Of a stretch of DNA of 37,834 nucleotides, positions 1 to 8,560 are shown in pieces. The position numbers and the translations under genes are program-made. The stretch comes from an uncultured Verrucomicrobiota bacterium (GTDB lineage Bacteria > Verrucomicrobiota > Verrucomicrobiia > Limisphaerales > UBA9464). Position 1 is the stretch's first letter. The number at the start of each line of letters is the position of its first letter. The notes beneath the pieces were generated by a model. The model saw nothing but the letters and a program-made list of their open reading frames with translations, was not told the origin of the DNA and made no database searches. The DNA lies in contig CAITXU010000124.1 of assembly GCA_903896505.1 (NCBI GenBank), positions 1-37,834 of the forward strand, in the 5' to 3' direction.

Positions 1-1
1 G

Positions 2-112
2 GCCCAGCCGGGAGTCTCCCGCATCAATGTTCAGGCGCGCAAGAGTGGTGGGCGTGGTGACATCTACCTTGCCAGCGAGATTTCCAAGCAAATCGCGCTC
101 CGGTTGAAGTAA
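2..112 (+). CDS. C-terminal end of an unidentified protein (partial)
   Basis: An open frame enters from the left edge and ends at TAA (110-112). It gives 36 residues, rich in Arg, Lys and Ser, ending in ISKQIALRLK. I do not recognise a family from so short a tail. The next gene starts about 95 bp later on the same strand, so it could be the first visible part of a longer transcription unit, but nothing seen proves this. Confidence 0.55.
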   Translation, partial: AQPGVSRINVQARKSGGRGDIYLASEISKQIALRLK

Positions 113-208
113 GCGCGATTTGGAAACCACCCAATCGGGGCGGACCCTTTCCATTGGCTCTCAAAGCCATTGGTGGGGTTGCATTTTTGTCGGGGTTTAT
201 TTGATCGG

Positions 209-1372
209 ATGACTGCGAACCACCCGAAGGTTGGGCCGCGATTCGGCGGCTATTACCAGGGACGAAAGGTCCTGGTAACGGGTGCGGCTGGAGTCAAAGG
301 AACATGGCTCTGCATGGCTCTCGAGGCAGCCGGGGCCAAGGTGACGGGTCTGGACCTCCATCCCCCGCAGCCCAATTCCAATTTTGTTCTGTCGGGGCTG
401 GCGGATTCCATTCGTTTGGTTCAGGGCGATATCAACGATTTCGGGTTGATGCGCGAGCTCCTGGCAGAGAACGACTGTTTTTTCCACTTGGCAGCTTTGG
501 CGCTGGTTCATGATTGCAAGGCGCGCCCACTCGAAACCTACCGGGTGAACACTCTGGGAACCGCAACGGTCCTGGAGGCGTTTCGGCTTTCAGAGACGGC
601 GGCGCGCGGGCTTTTTGTGACCACGGACAAGGTTTACCGCCCCAAGCCCCACGACCGGTGGATTGAAACGGACCCCCTCTTCTCCTCCGGGCCCTATGCG
701 GTTTCCAAGGCTTGTGCCGAGCAGGTCATCGAAGATTACCGGGGCGACCTTGGGGTGGCGGGCAAGCATTTCGGCGTCGCTCGGGCTGGAAATGTCCTTG
801 TTGGGGGGGATCTCAATTCTTCAGCAAGAACCAACGGGGCGGGGCGTATCTTTGTGGATTGTTTCGAGGCGCTAATCGCCGGGGAGTCACCGCGCATATT
901 TTCACCCTCCTATACGCGGCCCTATACCTACGGATTGGATATCATCACCGGCTATATGTCGCAATTGGCTCGAATGGAAGAGTCGGGTGTTCAGGGAGAG
1001 GCGTTCAATTATGGCCCGCACGAACAGGGGGGTATCGCCAATGGCTTTTTGGCGACGAAGATTTGTGAGGCGTGGGGACGGGGCATTCAATGGAGCGGCG
1101 GTCCGTTGCGCAATGAGCCGTATCAGACTCAAGCCTTGAATTGGGAAAAGGCCTGGCTTCGCCTGGGCTGGCAGCCGGCATATACCCTGCTCGAAGCCAT
1201 TCGGGATGCTGCGGTTTGGTACAGGCAGTGGGCCGAGGCGCAAGCGAATCCATCGCCGGGTGTCCTGCGGGAAACAAATCGGAAGCTGCTGGAGAATCAT
1301 TCACGGGCCGCGCACGATCTGGGTATCTGGTGGGCGGTCGCCAGTCGTCCCGACTCTGTCCGTTTGGCATGA
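209..1372 (+). CDS. NAD-dependent sugar-nucleotide epimerase/dehydratase, CDP-glucose 4,6-dehydratase-like
   Basis: This is a short-chain dehydrogenase of the extended type, predicted to act on a nucleotide sugar in the cytoplasm. The Rossmann glycine motif GAAGVKG is at residues 25-31. It is followed by GTWL and a GLDLHPP segment, which resembles CDP-glucose 4,6-dehydratases (RfbG) more than UDP-sugar epimerases. TTDKVY (138-143) and the catalytic YAVSK (163-167) are present. At 387 residues it is slightly longer than the usual 350-360 of RfbG; the extra length is at the C terminus. I chose the ATG at 209 because the alternative TTG at 170 adds only 13 non-conserved residues. Its stop overlaps the start of the next gene (ATGA), so the two are probably translated together. 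The CDP-glucose substrate is inferred; no cytidylyltransferase partner gene is visible. Confidence 0.82.
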   Translation: MTANHPKVGPRFGGYYQGRKVLVTGAAGVKGTWLCMALEAAGAKVTGLDLHPPQPNSNFVLSGLADSIRLVQGDINDFGLMRELLAENDCFFHLAALALVHDCKARPLETYRVNTLGTATVLEAFRLSETAARGLFVTTDKVYRPKPHDRWIETDPLFSSGPYAVSKACAEQVIEDYRGDLGVAGKHFGVARAGNVLVGGDLNSSARTNGAGRIFVDCFEALIAGESPRIFSPSYTRPYTYGLDIITGYMSQLARMEESGVQGEAFNYGPHEQGGIANGFLATKICEAWGRGIQWSGGPLRNEPYQTQALNWEKAWLRLGWQPAYTLLEAIRDAAVWYRQWAEAQANPSPGVLRETNRKLLENHSRAAHDLGIWWAVASRPDSVRLA

Positions 1373-1896
1373 AGGTTTCTCCCTTCATCCGCTATTGGCT
1401 TCCGGCCTTGGGCTGGGCAGTCCTCATTTTTTGCGGATCGGGCAATGGATTGTCGGCGGCGCATACGTCCCGTTTCCTCATGCCCATGCTGCATGCATTG
1501 CTTCCGTTTCTTTCGGATGAAAGCCTGGATTGGGTCCATTTCGCCATCCGCAAATGTGGCCACATGGCCGAGTATTTTGTCCTGACGGTCCTCCTCTGGC
1601 GCGGCCTGATGGCGTTCAGCGCGGATGCCCGACTCCATTGGAGGGCTCGTCCTGCTTTTTTCGCCTGGGCGCTGGCAGTCACCTATGCGGCTTCGGATGA
1701 GTGGCATCAAGGATTCACTTCGAGCCGTCAGGCGAGTGTCCGTGACGTCTTGATTGATGCCGTTGGGGCCTCCGTCGGGCTCCTCGGAGCCCTCGTTCTG
1801 GCCTGGTGGCGGCGACAGCGCGTCGTCCGTTCGGGGGCAATACCATCAACAGCGCCGAAACCGCAGCCCACGGTGTTACCGCTGAAGGCTGCATGA
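1369..1896 (+). CDS. VanZ-like membrane protein
   Basis: This is a 175-residue integral membrane protein of the VanZ-like family, whose biochemical role is generally unknown. An N-terminal hydrophobic segment (WLPALGWAVLIFCGSG) is followed by the family signatures HFAIRKCGHMAEYFVL, DEWHQGFTSSRQASVRDVLI and a final hydrophobic helix (residues about 135-150). The start at 1369 overlaps the dehydratase stop in an ATGA quartet, and its own stop overlaps the comEC start in another ATGA. This places it in the middle of a tightly coupled three-gene operon. The C-terminal 20 residues are a basic and Pro/Thr-rich cytoplasmic tail. The name VanZ does not imply teicoplanin resistance here, since no other van gene is present. 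Confidence 0.8.
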   Translation: MKVSPFIRYWLPALGWAVLIFCGSGNGLSAAHTSRFLMPMLHALLPFLSDESLDWVHFAIRKCGHMAEYFVLTVLLWRGLMAFSADARLHWRARPAFFAWALAVTYAASDEWHQGFTSSRQASVRDVLIDAVGASVGLLGALVLAWWRRQRVVRSGAIPSTAPKPQPTVLPLKAA

Positions 1897-4301
1897 AATA
1901 CCCCGCCCTTGGACCGACCCTGCTCTTTGCATTCGGCATCGGGGCGGCGGTCTGGTGGGGCGGTAGCCCCGAGGTCCTCGTTGGGTTGTGCGGGACTTCA
2001 CTGCTGTTGGCCCTCGTTCATCGGAAGATACGGATTCCATGCTTGGGATTGGCCCTCCTCTTTCTTGGATGGGCCTATCAGGCCGAGCGAACGGTGCCGC
2101 ATTCTCCGTATGACCTTCGCCGACAGTTGGGAACCAATGCGGAGTTGGTGACCTTGGTGGGCGAGGTGGATGAGACTCCGACGCTCCGGATTTCGGAAAT
2201 TCGGGGTCACTGGATGGGGCGCACGTTGGTACCGGTGCGCGTCAGTGCCTGGAGGTCGACCGGCATTACACACTCTTCCTACGGCCTCGTTCTGGTGACC
2301 ACTCCAGGGGCGCTGCCGACCGAGTTTTTCCGGGGACAGCGCGTCGAGGTGACGGGAGTGGTCAGCCGCCCTCCTGGGCCGGAGGCAGACCAATTATTTG
2401 ATTACCGGTCCTACCTGGAGCATCAAGGCTGCTGGTTCACCCTCCGCGCCGAACGTGTGGAAGACTGGCGATTGGCACCCGTCCATCGTCTCAGGCCACC
2501 CTGGAGTGAACGCTTTCTTCCCTGGGCGCAGTCCTTGTTGACCCGCGGTCTGCCGGATGACGAGGCCACGCGGCTGATTGTCGCCATGGCGTTGGGTTGG
2601 AAAACGCCGCTGACCGGCGAGGTCAACGATATCTTCATGCGCTCGGGAACAATGCATGTGTTTGCCATCAGTGGCCTTCACATCGGCCTGATCGCCTGGA
2701 TTCTGGTCGAATTGCTTCGCCTGATTCGGGTGTCGCGCGCTGCTTGCGGTTGGATCGCCATTCCGCTGGTCTGGTTCTACATTGCCGCCACGGGATGGCA
2801 GGCCTCGGCAATTCGTTCAGCCATCATGAGCAGTGTCGTGGTGGCAGGTTGGGCTTTCAATCGACCCGGCCAACTGCTGAATTCCCTGGCAGTTTCCGCC
2901 TGGATGATTCTCATCTGGGACCCGGGTCAACTGTTCCAGGCGAGCTTTCAGCTTTCGTTTGCTGCTGTGGCCGGATTGGTCCTTTTTGGACCACCTTTGG
3001 ACCGCAAACTGACAGAACTGCTTCGCGTGCGTCGCGATCCATTCCTTCCGGAAACGCTGGAACCGCGATGGCACCGATGGGTGAACGTTCCGCTGCGGGT
3101 CCTGGCTCAGGCACTGGCTGTGGGGTTGGCATCCCTGTTGGCGTCCCTTCCGTTCACGGTGCATTGGTTTCATCTTTTGAATCCGGTCAGCCTTCTGGCC
3201 AACCTGGTGGTGGTTCCCCTTTCCAGTCTGGCTCTGACCGCCAACTTTGCCTCGGTTATCACCGGTTCGATCGTGCCGTGGCTGGCGGAAGTGTTTAATG
3301 CGAGCGCCTGGGTATTAATGCAGGGGATGCTTGCCGCCAGCGACGCGGCAGCCCGGTTGCCCTATGGGCACGTTTGGACGGAATCACCGCCGTGGCTTTG
3401 GTGGCTTCCCTATTATGCCTTGTTGCTCGCCGTGTCGGGAGGGTGGTTGGTCCGATATCCGCGCGTGATTTCAGCGAATGGCGTCGCCGTTGTCGCGGCC
3501 GCAGTCGTCGCCTGGTACCGCCACCATTTGGAAACCAGGCTCACGGTCATCCGCGGCGACGGGTTGGTGGAACAAGGACCCAGCGGGACGGTGGTTTTCG
3601 ACGGTGGCACGGATTCGACGGTCGCGCGGTTGATGGTTCCGTATCTCCATGTTCATGGAGTTCATCGATTAGCCGGTGTGGCGGTCACCGGTGAATCGGT
3701 TCAACAGGTCGGAGGAATTCCCCGCCTCTTGGAAGAGTTCCGACCGAAGTTGCTTTGGATGTCGTCCTTCGGCATGCGCTCCCCTTCCGGCAAGAGAATC
3801 GTCGAAACGAACAATGCTCTTCAGCTCCGAAGGGAGAGTGTTTCAGCAGGTCAAATGATTCAGGGTTGGCGAATTCTGCATCCGGTCGATGACGAACGTC
3901 TCTCCCGGGGGGAAGACCGCGCCCTAGTCCAGGAAACGATCATCCACGGCTACCGGGTGGTCTGGATGGGCGATTTGGGGCGTCCGGGTCAGCGCCAATG
4001 GTTCGAGCGTGGAATCGTTCACGCCGACATCGTCATCACCGGCGTTCCTCCCAACAGTGAACCTCTTGGCAACGCGCTTCTGGCGGAATTGTCGCCCCAA
4101 TTGGTCGTGGTGATGTCGGACCGTTATCCGGCAAACCGCCGGGTGAAAAGCGCCACGCGTGAACGGTTGCAGTCGTCGGGATGTCGAATCGTTTATTCGG
4201 AAGATGTGGGTTCGATGGTGCTTCGATTTCGGTCCGGTGCCTCCTGCGTTGCTTCGGGCGACGGCTGGGAGTTTTCGCTCTCACCACCCATGGTGCCGTA
4301 G
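1893..4301 (+). CDS. comEC: ComEC/Rec2-family DNA uptake channel protein with degenerate metallo-beta-lactamase domain
   Basis: This is an 802-residue polytopic membrane protein of the ComEC family, which carries single-stranded DNA across the inner membrane during natural transformation. The N-terminal part has membrane helices and a DUF4131-like OB region (about residues 60-190). The competence core includes the hallmark FAISGLHIGLIAW near residue 255, then many helices to about residue 540. A C-terminal metallo-beta-lactamase-like region follows (about 555-780), recognisable from LTVIRGDG, VVFDGG and the VGGIPRLLEEF strand-helix. At the place where the HxDxDH metal motif should be, the sequence reads VTGESVQQVGG, so the zinc-binding residues appear lost. 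The start overlaps the VanZ stop (ATGA). The stop codon TAG lies inside the repeat that begins at 4298. Confidence 0.88.
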   Translation: MKYPALGPTLLFAFGIGAAVWWGGSPEVLVGLCGTSLLLALVHRKIRIPCLGLALLFLGWAYQAERTVPHSPYDLRRQLGTNAELVTLVGEVDETPTLRISEIRGHWMGRTLVPVRVSAWRSTGITHSSYGLVLVTTPGALPTEFFRGQRVEVTGVVSRPPGPEADQLFDYRSYLEHQGCWFTLRAERVEDWRLAPVHRLRPPWSERFLPWAQSLLTRGLPDDEATRLIVAMALGWKTPLTGEVNDIFMRSGTMHVFAISGLHIGLIAWILVELLRLIRVSRAACGWIAIPLVWFYIAATGWQASAIRSAIMSSVVVAGWAFNRPGQLLNSLAVSAWMILIWDPGQLFQASFQLSFAAVAGLVLFGPPLDRKLTELLRVRRDPFLPETLEPRWHRWVNVPLRVLAQALAVGLASLLASLPFTVHWFHLLNPVSLLANLVVVPLSSLALTANFASVITGSIVPWLAEVFNASAWVLMQGMLAASDAAARLPYGHVWTESPPWLWWLPYYALLLAVSGGWLVRYPRVISANGVAVVAAAVVAWYRHHLETRLTVIRGDGLVEQGPSGTVVFDGGTDSTVARLMVPYLHVHGVHRLAGVAVTGESVQQVGGIPRLLEEFRPKLLWMSSFGMRSPSGKRIVETNNALQLRRESVSAGQMIQGWRILHPVDDERLSRGEDRALVQETIIHGYRVVWMGDLGRPGQRQWFERGIVHADIVITGVPPNSEPLGNALLAELSPQLVVVMSDRYPANRRVKSATRERLQSSGCRIVYSEDVGSMVLRFRSGASCVASGDGWEFSLSPPMVP

Positions 4302-4433
4302 CGCAGACATTCTTGTCTGCTGTACCGCAGGTCTCCAGACCTGCCTGGCGGTCCGAACTGCGCAAGACCCTGCAAACGAACCGCCGCGCAGACTAAAAGT
4401 CCGCGATACAGCAGGCTGGAAAGCCTGCGCTAC
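4298..4433. repeat. Hairpin-rich repeat element bounded by 9-bp inverted ends
   Basis: The element begins GTAGCGCAG and ends CTGCGCTAC, perfect 9-bp inverted ends. Inside are four successive hairpins: GCAGACA/TGTCTGC (4303-4320, 4-nt loop), GCAGGTCT/AGACCTGC (4327-4344, 2-nt loop), an imperfect GCAGACT/AGTCCGC stem (about 4387-4403), and GCAGGCT/AGCCTGC near the right end. The ends supply the TAG stop of comEC on the plus strand and the TAG stop of trmB on the minus strand. From memory, similar GCAG-stem elements are scattered in Verrucomicrobiota genomes. Only one copy is in this window, so being dispersed is an inference. It could act as a bidirectional terminator between the convergent genes, although it lacks a T tract. 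Confidence 0.75.
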
Positions 4434-5143
4434 GTTACATGGTCGACGGAATCACCCTCCGTTTCCTCAGATTCCGGAATGTCGGCTTCCATCGGCACGT
4501 TCGCTGGGGCTATCCAGGCTGGGACGTCCACCGGGCGTTGAAAAGCAGCGTGCAGGGTCGGAATTCCCTTGGCGTTGAAGTTTCGCTCAAAATCGGTCGT
4601 GACCTCCAGCAGGTCCGGCGGCTCTTCGATGCGTCGATAACTGGGGCAGGCTTCCAAGACTTCCAGCATCTGTTGGAAATAGCCCGAATGGTCCGTTCGG
4701 AGGAAAAGAATTCCGCCTGGGCGCAGGGCTTTCCAGGCCACGGCGGCAAAGGAATGGTTGACCAGCCGACGCCGCCAATGCCGACGCTTGGGCCAGGGGT
4801 CGGGAAAATAGACATGAATGGCCTCCACTGAGGCCTCGGGTAACATCCATTCGACGACGTAGGCAGCTTCCAATCGGAGTCCGCGGACGTTTTCGAGACC
4901 CATGCGTCGGCCTTTCCGCTCCACTTTGCGAAGACGTCCCAGCAACCGCTCCACCCCCAGAAAGCTGCGTTCGGGATGGCGTGCTGCGTAGTTGACCAGG
5001 AAGGAGCCGTCCCCCGAGCCCAATTCGATTTCCACCGGACGTTCCTTCCCAAAAAGGGAGAGGAAATCCATCCGCTGAAGGATGTTGGGTTGAACCAACA
5101 AGGTGGGTTCGGTGACAGGCTCAGGTCCTGGAGTTAAGTCCAT
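4430..5143 (-). CDS. trmB: tRNA (guanine-N7-)-methyltransferase
   Basis: TrmB uses S-adenosylmethionine to methylate N7 of G46 in the tRNA variable loop. The 237-residue protein shows the SAM-binding LGSGDG (41-46) and the family signature FPDPWPKRRH (113-122). RPGGILFLRTDH follows, and then the C-terminal EVTTDFERNFNAKG segment typical of TrmB. Length is normal for the family. The N-terminal 20 residues are Pro/Glu-rich and not conserved. The gene is convergent with comEC, and its TAG stop lies inside the right end of the repeat at 4298-4433, so its last few codons may have been reshaped by that insertion. The next gene to the right, the pseudopilin, is divergent and starts 123 bp upstream of the trmB start. 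Confidence 0.93.
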   Translation of the reverse strand: MDLTPGPEPVTEPTLLVQPNILQRMDFLSLFGKERPVEIELGSGDGSFLVNYAARHPERSFLGVERLLGRLRKVERKGRRMGLENVRGLRLEAAYVVEWMLPEASVEAIHVYFPDPWPKRRHWRRRLVNHSFAAVAWKALRPGGILFLRTDHSGYFQQMLEVLEACPSYRRIEEPPDLLEVTTDFERNFNAKGIPTLHAAFQRPVDVPAWIAPANVPMEADIPESEETEGDSVDHVT

Positions 5144-5266
5144 GCTCGGCGTGGAGGTTGAACAGGAATGCCAATCGAATCAATGGACTCCATCTTGAAG
5201 GAGAGATCGACCCGCAAGCCCTCGATTTTGGATTGTCAGAGAAATGAGACTGAATAGTCTTAGGGG

Positions 5267-6121
5267 ATGCTGAAGCGATCGGGAGAAAGGCGACCCGTGC
5301 GGGGTGGAACCGCTCTCGCGGCCATTTCCCTTGTGGAGATTTTGGTGGTCGTGGTGGTGCTCGCAGCCCTGTTCATTCTGTTGCTCCCGACCCTGCTCCG
5401 AAGTCGGCAGCTCACCCAACAGAGTGCCTGTCGGGAACACCTTCGTCAGTTGCAGACGGCGTTTTTGGTCTACGCCTTGGACCATGAAGACCGGTTGGTC
5501 CCCAATGATTATATCTATGATGCACGATACACCGCTGCACCCATGTCGACTGGGGATTCCTGGTGTCCCGGCAACGCGCGCCTGGACACCAACGGTTCCA
5601 ATATCGAGCGCGGCGTCCTGTTTCCCTACCTCCAATCCGTCGCTGTTTATCGTTGTCCGTCCGATCTCGGAACCGTTTCGCTTCCAGAGGGAGGTTCGGT
5701 ACCCCGGTCCCGGAGCTACAACCTGAGCATCTGGTTGAATACGAGGCCCGAAGCCTTGTCGAGTTACACCCGGATGTCCGAAATCCATGATCCCGTTCCC
5801 AGCGAATGTTATTCCTTTCTGGATGTGCATGAGGATGGGATTGAAGACCCGACGTTTGGCCTTTTCCCTCATGAATCCAAGCTGGGCAAGAGCTGGCTGG
5901 ATTTGCCTGCGGAACGGCATGGGCAGGGCGCCAACCTCGCCTTCGTCGATGGTCACGTCGAGCATTGGCGATGGAAGGCGAGAAAGATGTTCGTTCGCTT
6001 TGTCCAGCCACCCCGCCGTAACGACGGTGATTTTGACGATTTCCGCCGCCTTCAAACCGGAATTCCCTCGTGGACCACGGTCCGGGAGCGAACCGGAAGG
6101 GCGCAGATGAACACTCGTTAG
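5267..6121 (+). CDS. Type II secretion/type IV pilin-like prepilin protein with C-terminal H-X9-DG domain
   Basis: This is a 284-residue pseudopilin-like protein of the kind found in many paralogues in Verrucomicrobiota and Planctomycetota. A short basic N terminus is followed by AAISLVEILVVVVVLAALF (18-36), the class III prepilin transmembrane helix with the conserved Glu at residue 24. The residue before the predicted cleavage site is Ala (19), not the usual Gly. The body contains conserved NLRQ-like (REHLRQLQTAF) and CPSD segments. The C-terminal H-X9-DG motif is intact, with His218 and DG at 228-229. It probably sits in the inner membrane as a minor pseudopilin or surface-displayed protein. 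No prepilin peptidase or secretion ATPase gene is nearby. A purine run (AGGGG) directly abuts the ATG, which is too close for a normal ribosome binding site. Confidence 0.85.
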   Translation: MLKRSGERRPVRGGTALAAISLVEILVVVVVLAALFILLLPTLLRSRQLTQQSACREHLRQLQTAFLVYALDHEDRLVPNDYIYDARYTAAPMSTGDSWCPGNARLDTNGSNIERGVLFPYLQSVAVYRCPSDLGTVSLPEGGSVPRSRSYNLSIWLNTRPEALSSYTRMSEIHDPVPSECYSFLDVHEDGIEDPTFGLFPHESKLGKSWLDLPAERHGQGANLAFVDGHVEHWRWKARKMFVRFVQPPRRNDGDFDDFRRLQTGIPSWTTVRERTGRAQMNTR

Positions 6122-6159
6122 CACTGGTTCTCGTGTGAAATAAATGGCGTTGGACGCAG

Positions 6160-6301
6160 ACGAAGACGCGAAGACGCGAAGAGGGCAGAATTTCTGGATG
6201 ACCACGGGTCATCGGACCTATCAATTGTCCCTTTGGATACCACTTGCTTCAATGAGCTGATGGTATCCGCTTCCTTTCTTCGCGCCTTCGCGGCTTCGCG
6301 T
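6160..6301. repeat. Inverted-repeat intergenic element with 8-mer tandem arms
   Basis: The left arm (6160-6181) consists of repeats of an ACGCGAAG-like octamer. The right arm (6278-6301) is the inverse, CTTCGCG-type, also three octamers long. Between them lies a second perfect inverted pair, GGATACCA (6235-6242) and TGGTATCC (6261-6268). The whole 142 bp lies between the pseudopilin and nth and has no coding potential I trust. The structure suggests a miniature non-coding repeat. Other copies would have to be found outside this window to prove it is mobile or dispersed. Confidence 0.55.
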
Positions 6302-6382
6302 GCCAAATAAAACGGGTCATGGGTGAACGGGGGGTGGCGATTTCTCCTTTACTCGGGCAGGCATTGTCCGTAGTTCGCGAGG

Positions 6383-7150
6383 ATGTCTCGGGAAACCAAG
6401 GTGGATTTGCAAAAACGCGTGGAGGAGATTCTTGATCTCCTGGCATCCACCTATCCGGAAGCCCACTGTGAACTCCACTTTCGGAATCCGCTGGAGTTGT
6501 TGATTGCCACCATTCTTTCCGCTCAATGCACGGACAAACAGGTCAACATCGTGACGGCGGATTTATTCCAGAAATACCGAAGCGCCTCCGATTACGCCGA
6601 CGCCAGCCCAGAGGGCCTCGAACAAGACGTGCGCAGGATCGGCCTCTACCGGAATAAGGCCAAAAACATTCGGGCTGCCTGTCAGGCCCTCGTGGAGCAA
6701 CACGGTGGAGAGGTTCCCCGAACCTTGACCGAATTGGTGGCTCTCGACGGGGTGGGGCGAAAGACTGCCAATGTCGTTCTGGGAAACGCCTTTGGCATTG
6801 AGGAGGGAGTCGTCGTGGATACCCACGTGGCGCGCTTGTCCGCACGTCTCGGGATATCCAGTGAGACGGATCCGGTGAAGATCGAGAAGCGTTGGATGTC
6901 CCTTGTACCCCGGGACCGGTGGTCGATCTTAAGTCATTGGTTGATTTGGCATGGCCGCCGCCGATGTGGTGCCCGCAAACCGGACTGCGCCGGGTGCGAG
7001 ATTCGGCCCCTCTGTCCCTCCATGACCGGCTCGGCGGACGAGCGGAAGACGGTCGCCCAGGCGTCGATCCCAAAACCTACGCCAGAATCTCACGAACCGG
7101 GGCAGCCGACTCGACGCCGGTCAAACGCTGGTCGAGTCCCTGGAATTTGA
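6383..7150 (+). CDS. nth: Endonuclease III (DNA glycosylase/AP lyase)
   Basis: Nth removes oxidised pyrimidines from DNA and cleaves the resulting abasic site. The helix-hairpin-helix LDGVGRKTA (121-129) carries the catalytic Lys127. The catalytic Asp146 is in VVDTHVARL. The four cysteines of the 4Fe-4S cluster are C195, C202, C205 and C211, with the standard C-X6-C-X2-C-X5-C spacing. [10 protein letters not shown] (46-55) is also typical. At 255 residues it is about 40 longer than the E. coli enzyme; the extra part is a Pro/Arg-rich C-terminal tail after residue 213. The tail overlaps the 3' end of the convergent DUF1501 gene by 74 bp (7077-7150), so its composition may be constrained by that gene. 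Confidence 0.94.
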   Translation: MSRETKVDLQKRVEEILDLLASTYPEAHCELHFRNPLELLIATILSAQCTDKQVNIVTADLFQKYRSASDYADASPEGLEQDVRRIGLYRNKAKNIRAACQALVEQHGGEVPRTLTELVALDGVGRKTANVVLGNAFGIEEGVVVDTHVARLSARLGISSETDPVKIEKRWMSLVPRDRWSILSHWLIWHGRRRCGARKPDCAGCEIRPLCPSMTGSADERKTVAQASIPKPTPESHEPGQPTRRRSNAGRVPGI

Positions 7151-8558
7151 AGGTGAAGCGTTCGTGATCGATCCCGAGGCGGTTTAGGATGGTGGCGTTC
7201 AGGTCGTTCAGATGCACCGGGTTTTCCACGGGGCTGTAGCTGAAATCATCCGTTTCACCATGGCTCACTCCGCCTCGAATGCCACCACCGGCCATCCACA
7301 TGCAGAAATTGCGTGGATGATGATCGCGTCCGTAGTCGTCACGGGTCAGTTTGCCCTGAGAATAGACCGTGCGACCGAATTCCCCACCCCAAACGATCAA
7401 GGTTTCGTCCAGGAGACCGCGCTCTTTCAGGTCCTTCACCAGACCGGCGGTGGCTTGATCGATGTCCTTGCACTGGGCTCGAATCTCGCTGGGCAGGCTT
7501 CCATGCTGATCCCAGCCCCGGTGCAGAATCTGGACGCATCGGACTCCGCGTTCGACCATCCGGCGGGCCAGCAGGGTACTGGCGGCATAACTTCCCGGTT
7601 TCATCACATCCGGGCCGTAGAGGTCGAGCGTCGCCTTGGATTCTCCTTTGAAATCGACCAAATCGGGAACACTCGCCTGCATCCGGAAGGCCATCTCGTA
7701 TTGGGCGATACGGGTGAGTGTTTCGGGGTCTCCAAATCGTTCGTGAGTGGAATCGTTGAGGGTATGGAGAGCGTCGAGCATGGTCCGACGGTCGGAGCTG
7801 CTGACTCCGGGCGGATTCTGAATGTAGAGCACGGGGTCCCCGACGGATCGGAGTGCCACCCCGTTGTAGCGTCCTGGCAGGAATCCGCTGCTCCACATGC
7901 GCGTGAAGAGGGCCTGTGCGGCTGATTTGGACGACCAGGTGGGCGTGAGGACCACAAACGCGGGGAGGTCGTTGTTTTCGCTGCCCAAGCCGTAGGCGAG
8001 CCACGAGCCGAGGCTGGCCTTCCCGGAGACCTCGCTGCCGGTCATGACGAAGGTACACGCCGGGTCGTGATTGATGGCGTTGGTATGAACGGTCTTAATC
8101 AGAGCGATATCGTCGACGATGCCCGCCGTGTGGGGGAGCAGTTCACTGATCCAGCGGCCACAGTTTCCAGCTTGATGGAACTGGAACATCGAGGGAGCGA
8201 CGGGGAACCGGTTCTGACCGGAGGTCATTGTGGTGATGCGCTGACCTTGGCGAACGGAATCCGGAAGGTCCTTGTCGAAGTAATCGACCAAGCGGGGTTT
8301 GTAGTCCCAGAGGTCCAATTGCGACGGAGCCCCGTTCATGTGCAGGTAAATCAGGTTCTTCGCTTTGGGCGTGAAGTGAGGGAATCCTGGCAATGGAGGG
8401 TGGACCCGTTCGTTCGGCGACGTCGGTGAACCGAGAAGTTGACCACTCAGACGGCGGGCACCCATCAAGGCCAGCGCCATGCCGCCCAGTCGAAACCCGG
8501 AGTTTCCGAAAAACTGGCGACGGGTTTGGTTGAGTTGAAACTCGTGGAACGGATTCAT
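7077..8558 (-). CDS. DUF1501 family sulfatase-like secreted protein
   Basis: This is a 493-residue DUF1501 protein, a family with an alkaline phosphatase/sulfatase-like fold that is abundant in Planctomycetota and Verrucomicrobiota and whose substrate is unknown. A Tat-like signal is visible at the N terminus ([15 protein letters not shown], residues 12-26, followed by a short hydrophobic stretch), so export is likely. The body contains family signatures [45 protein letters not shown] and [17 protein letters not shown]. The start lies 2 bp after the stop of the PSCyt1/DUF1549 gene. This pairing is the standard one for these families and indicates one operon with the cytochrome protein made first. 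Its 3' end overlaps nth on the opposite strand. Confidence 0.9.
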   Translation of the reverse strand: MNPFHEFQLNQTRRQFFGNSGFRLGGMALALMGARRLSGQLLGSPTSPNERVHPPLPGFPHFTPKAKNLIYLHMNGAPSQLDLWDYKPRLVDYFDKDLPDSVRQGQRITTMTSGQNRFPVAPSMFQFHQAGNCGRWISELLPHTAGIVDDIALIKTVHTNAINHDPACTFVMTGSEVSGKASLGSWLAYGLGSENNDLPAFVVLTPTWSSKSAAQALFTRMWSSGFLPGRYNGVALRSVGDPVLYIQNPPGVSSSDRRTMLDALHTLNDSTHERFGDPETLTRIAQYEMAFRMQASVPDLVDFKGESKATLDLYGPDVMKPGSYAASTLLARRMVERGVRCVQILHRGWDQHGSLPSEIRAQCKDIDQATAGLVKDLKERGLLDETLIVWGGEFGRTVYSQGKLTRDDYGRDHHPRNFCMWMAGGGIRGGVSHGETDDFSYSPVENPVHLNDLNATILNRLGIDHERFTFKFQGLDQRLTGVESAAPVREILA

Positions 8559-8560
8559 GT

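Noticed and set aside
1369..1896. Glycopeptide resistance gene (vanZ)
   Set aside because: Only the VanZ-like fold is seen; no vanHAXY or regulatory genes are present, and the operon partners are a dehydratase and ComEC.
5180..6205. 341-codon open frame on the minus strand
   Set aside because: It covers the pseudopilin gene, which has the prepilin helix and the H-X9-DG motif on the plus strand.
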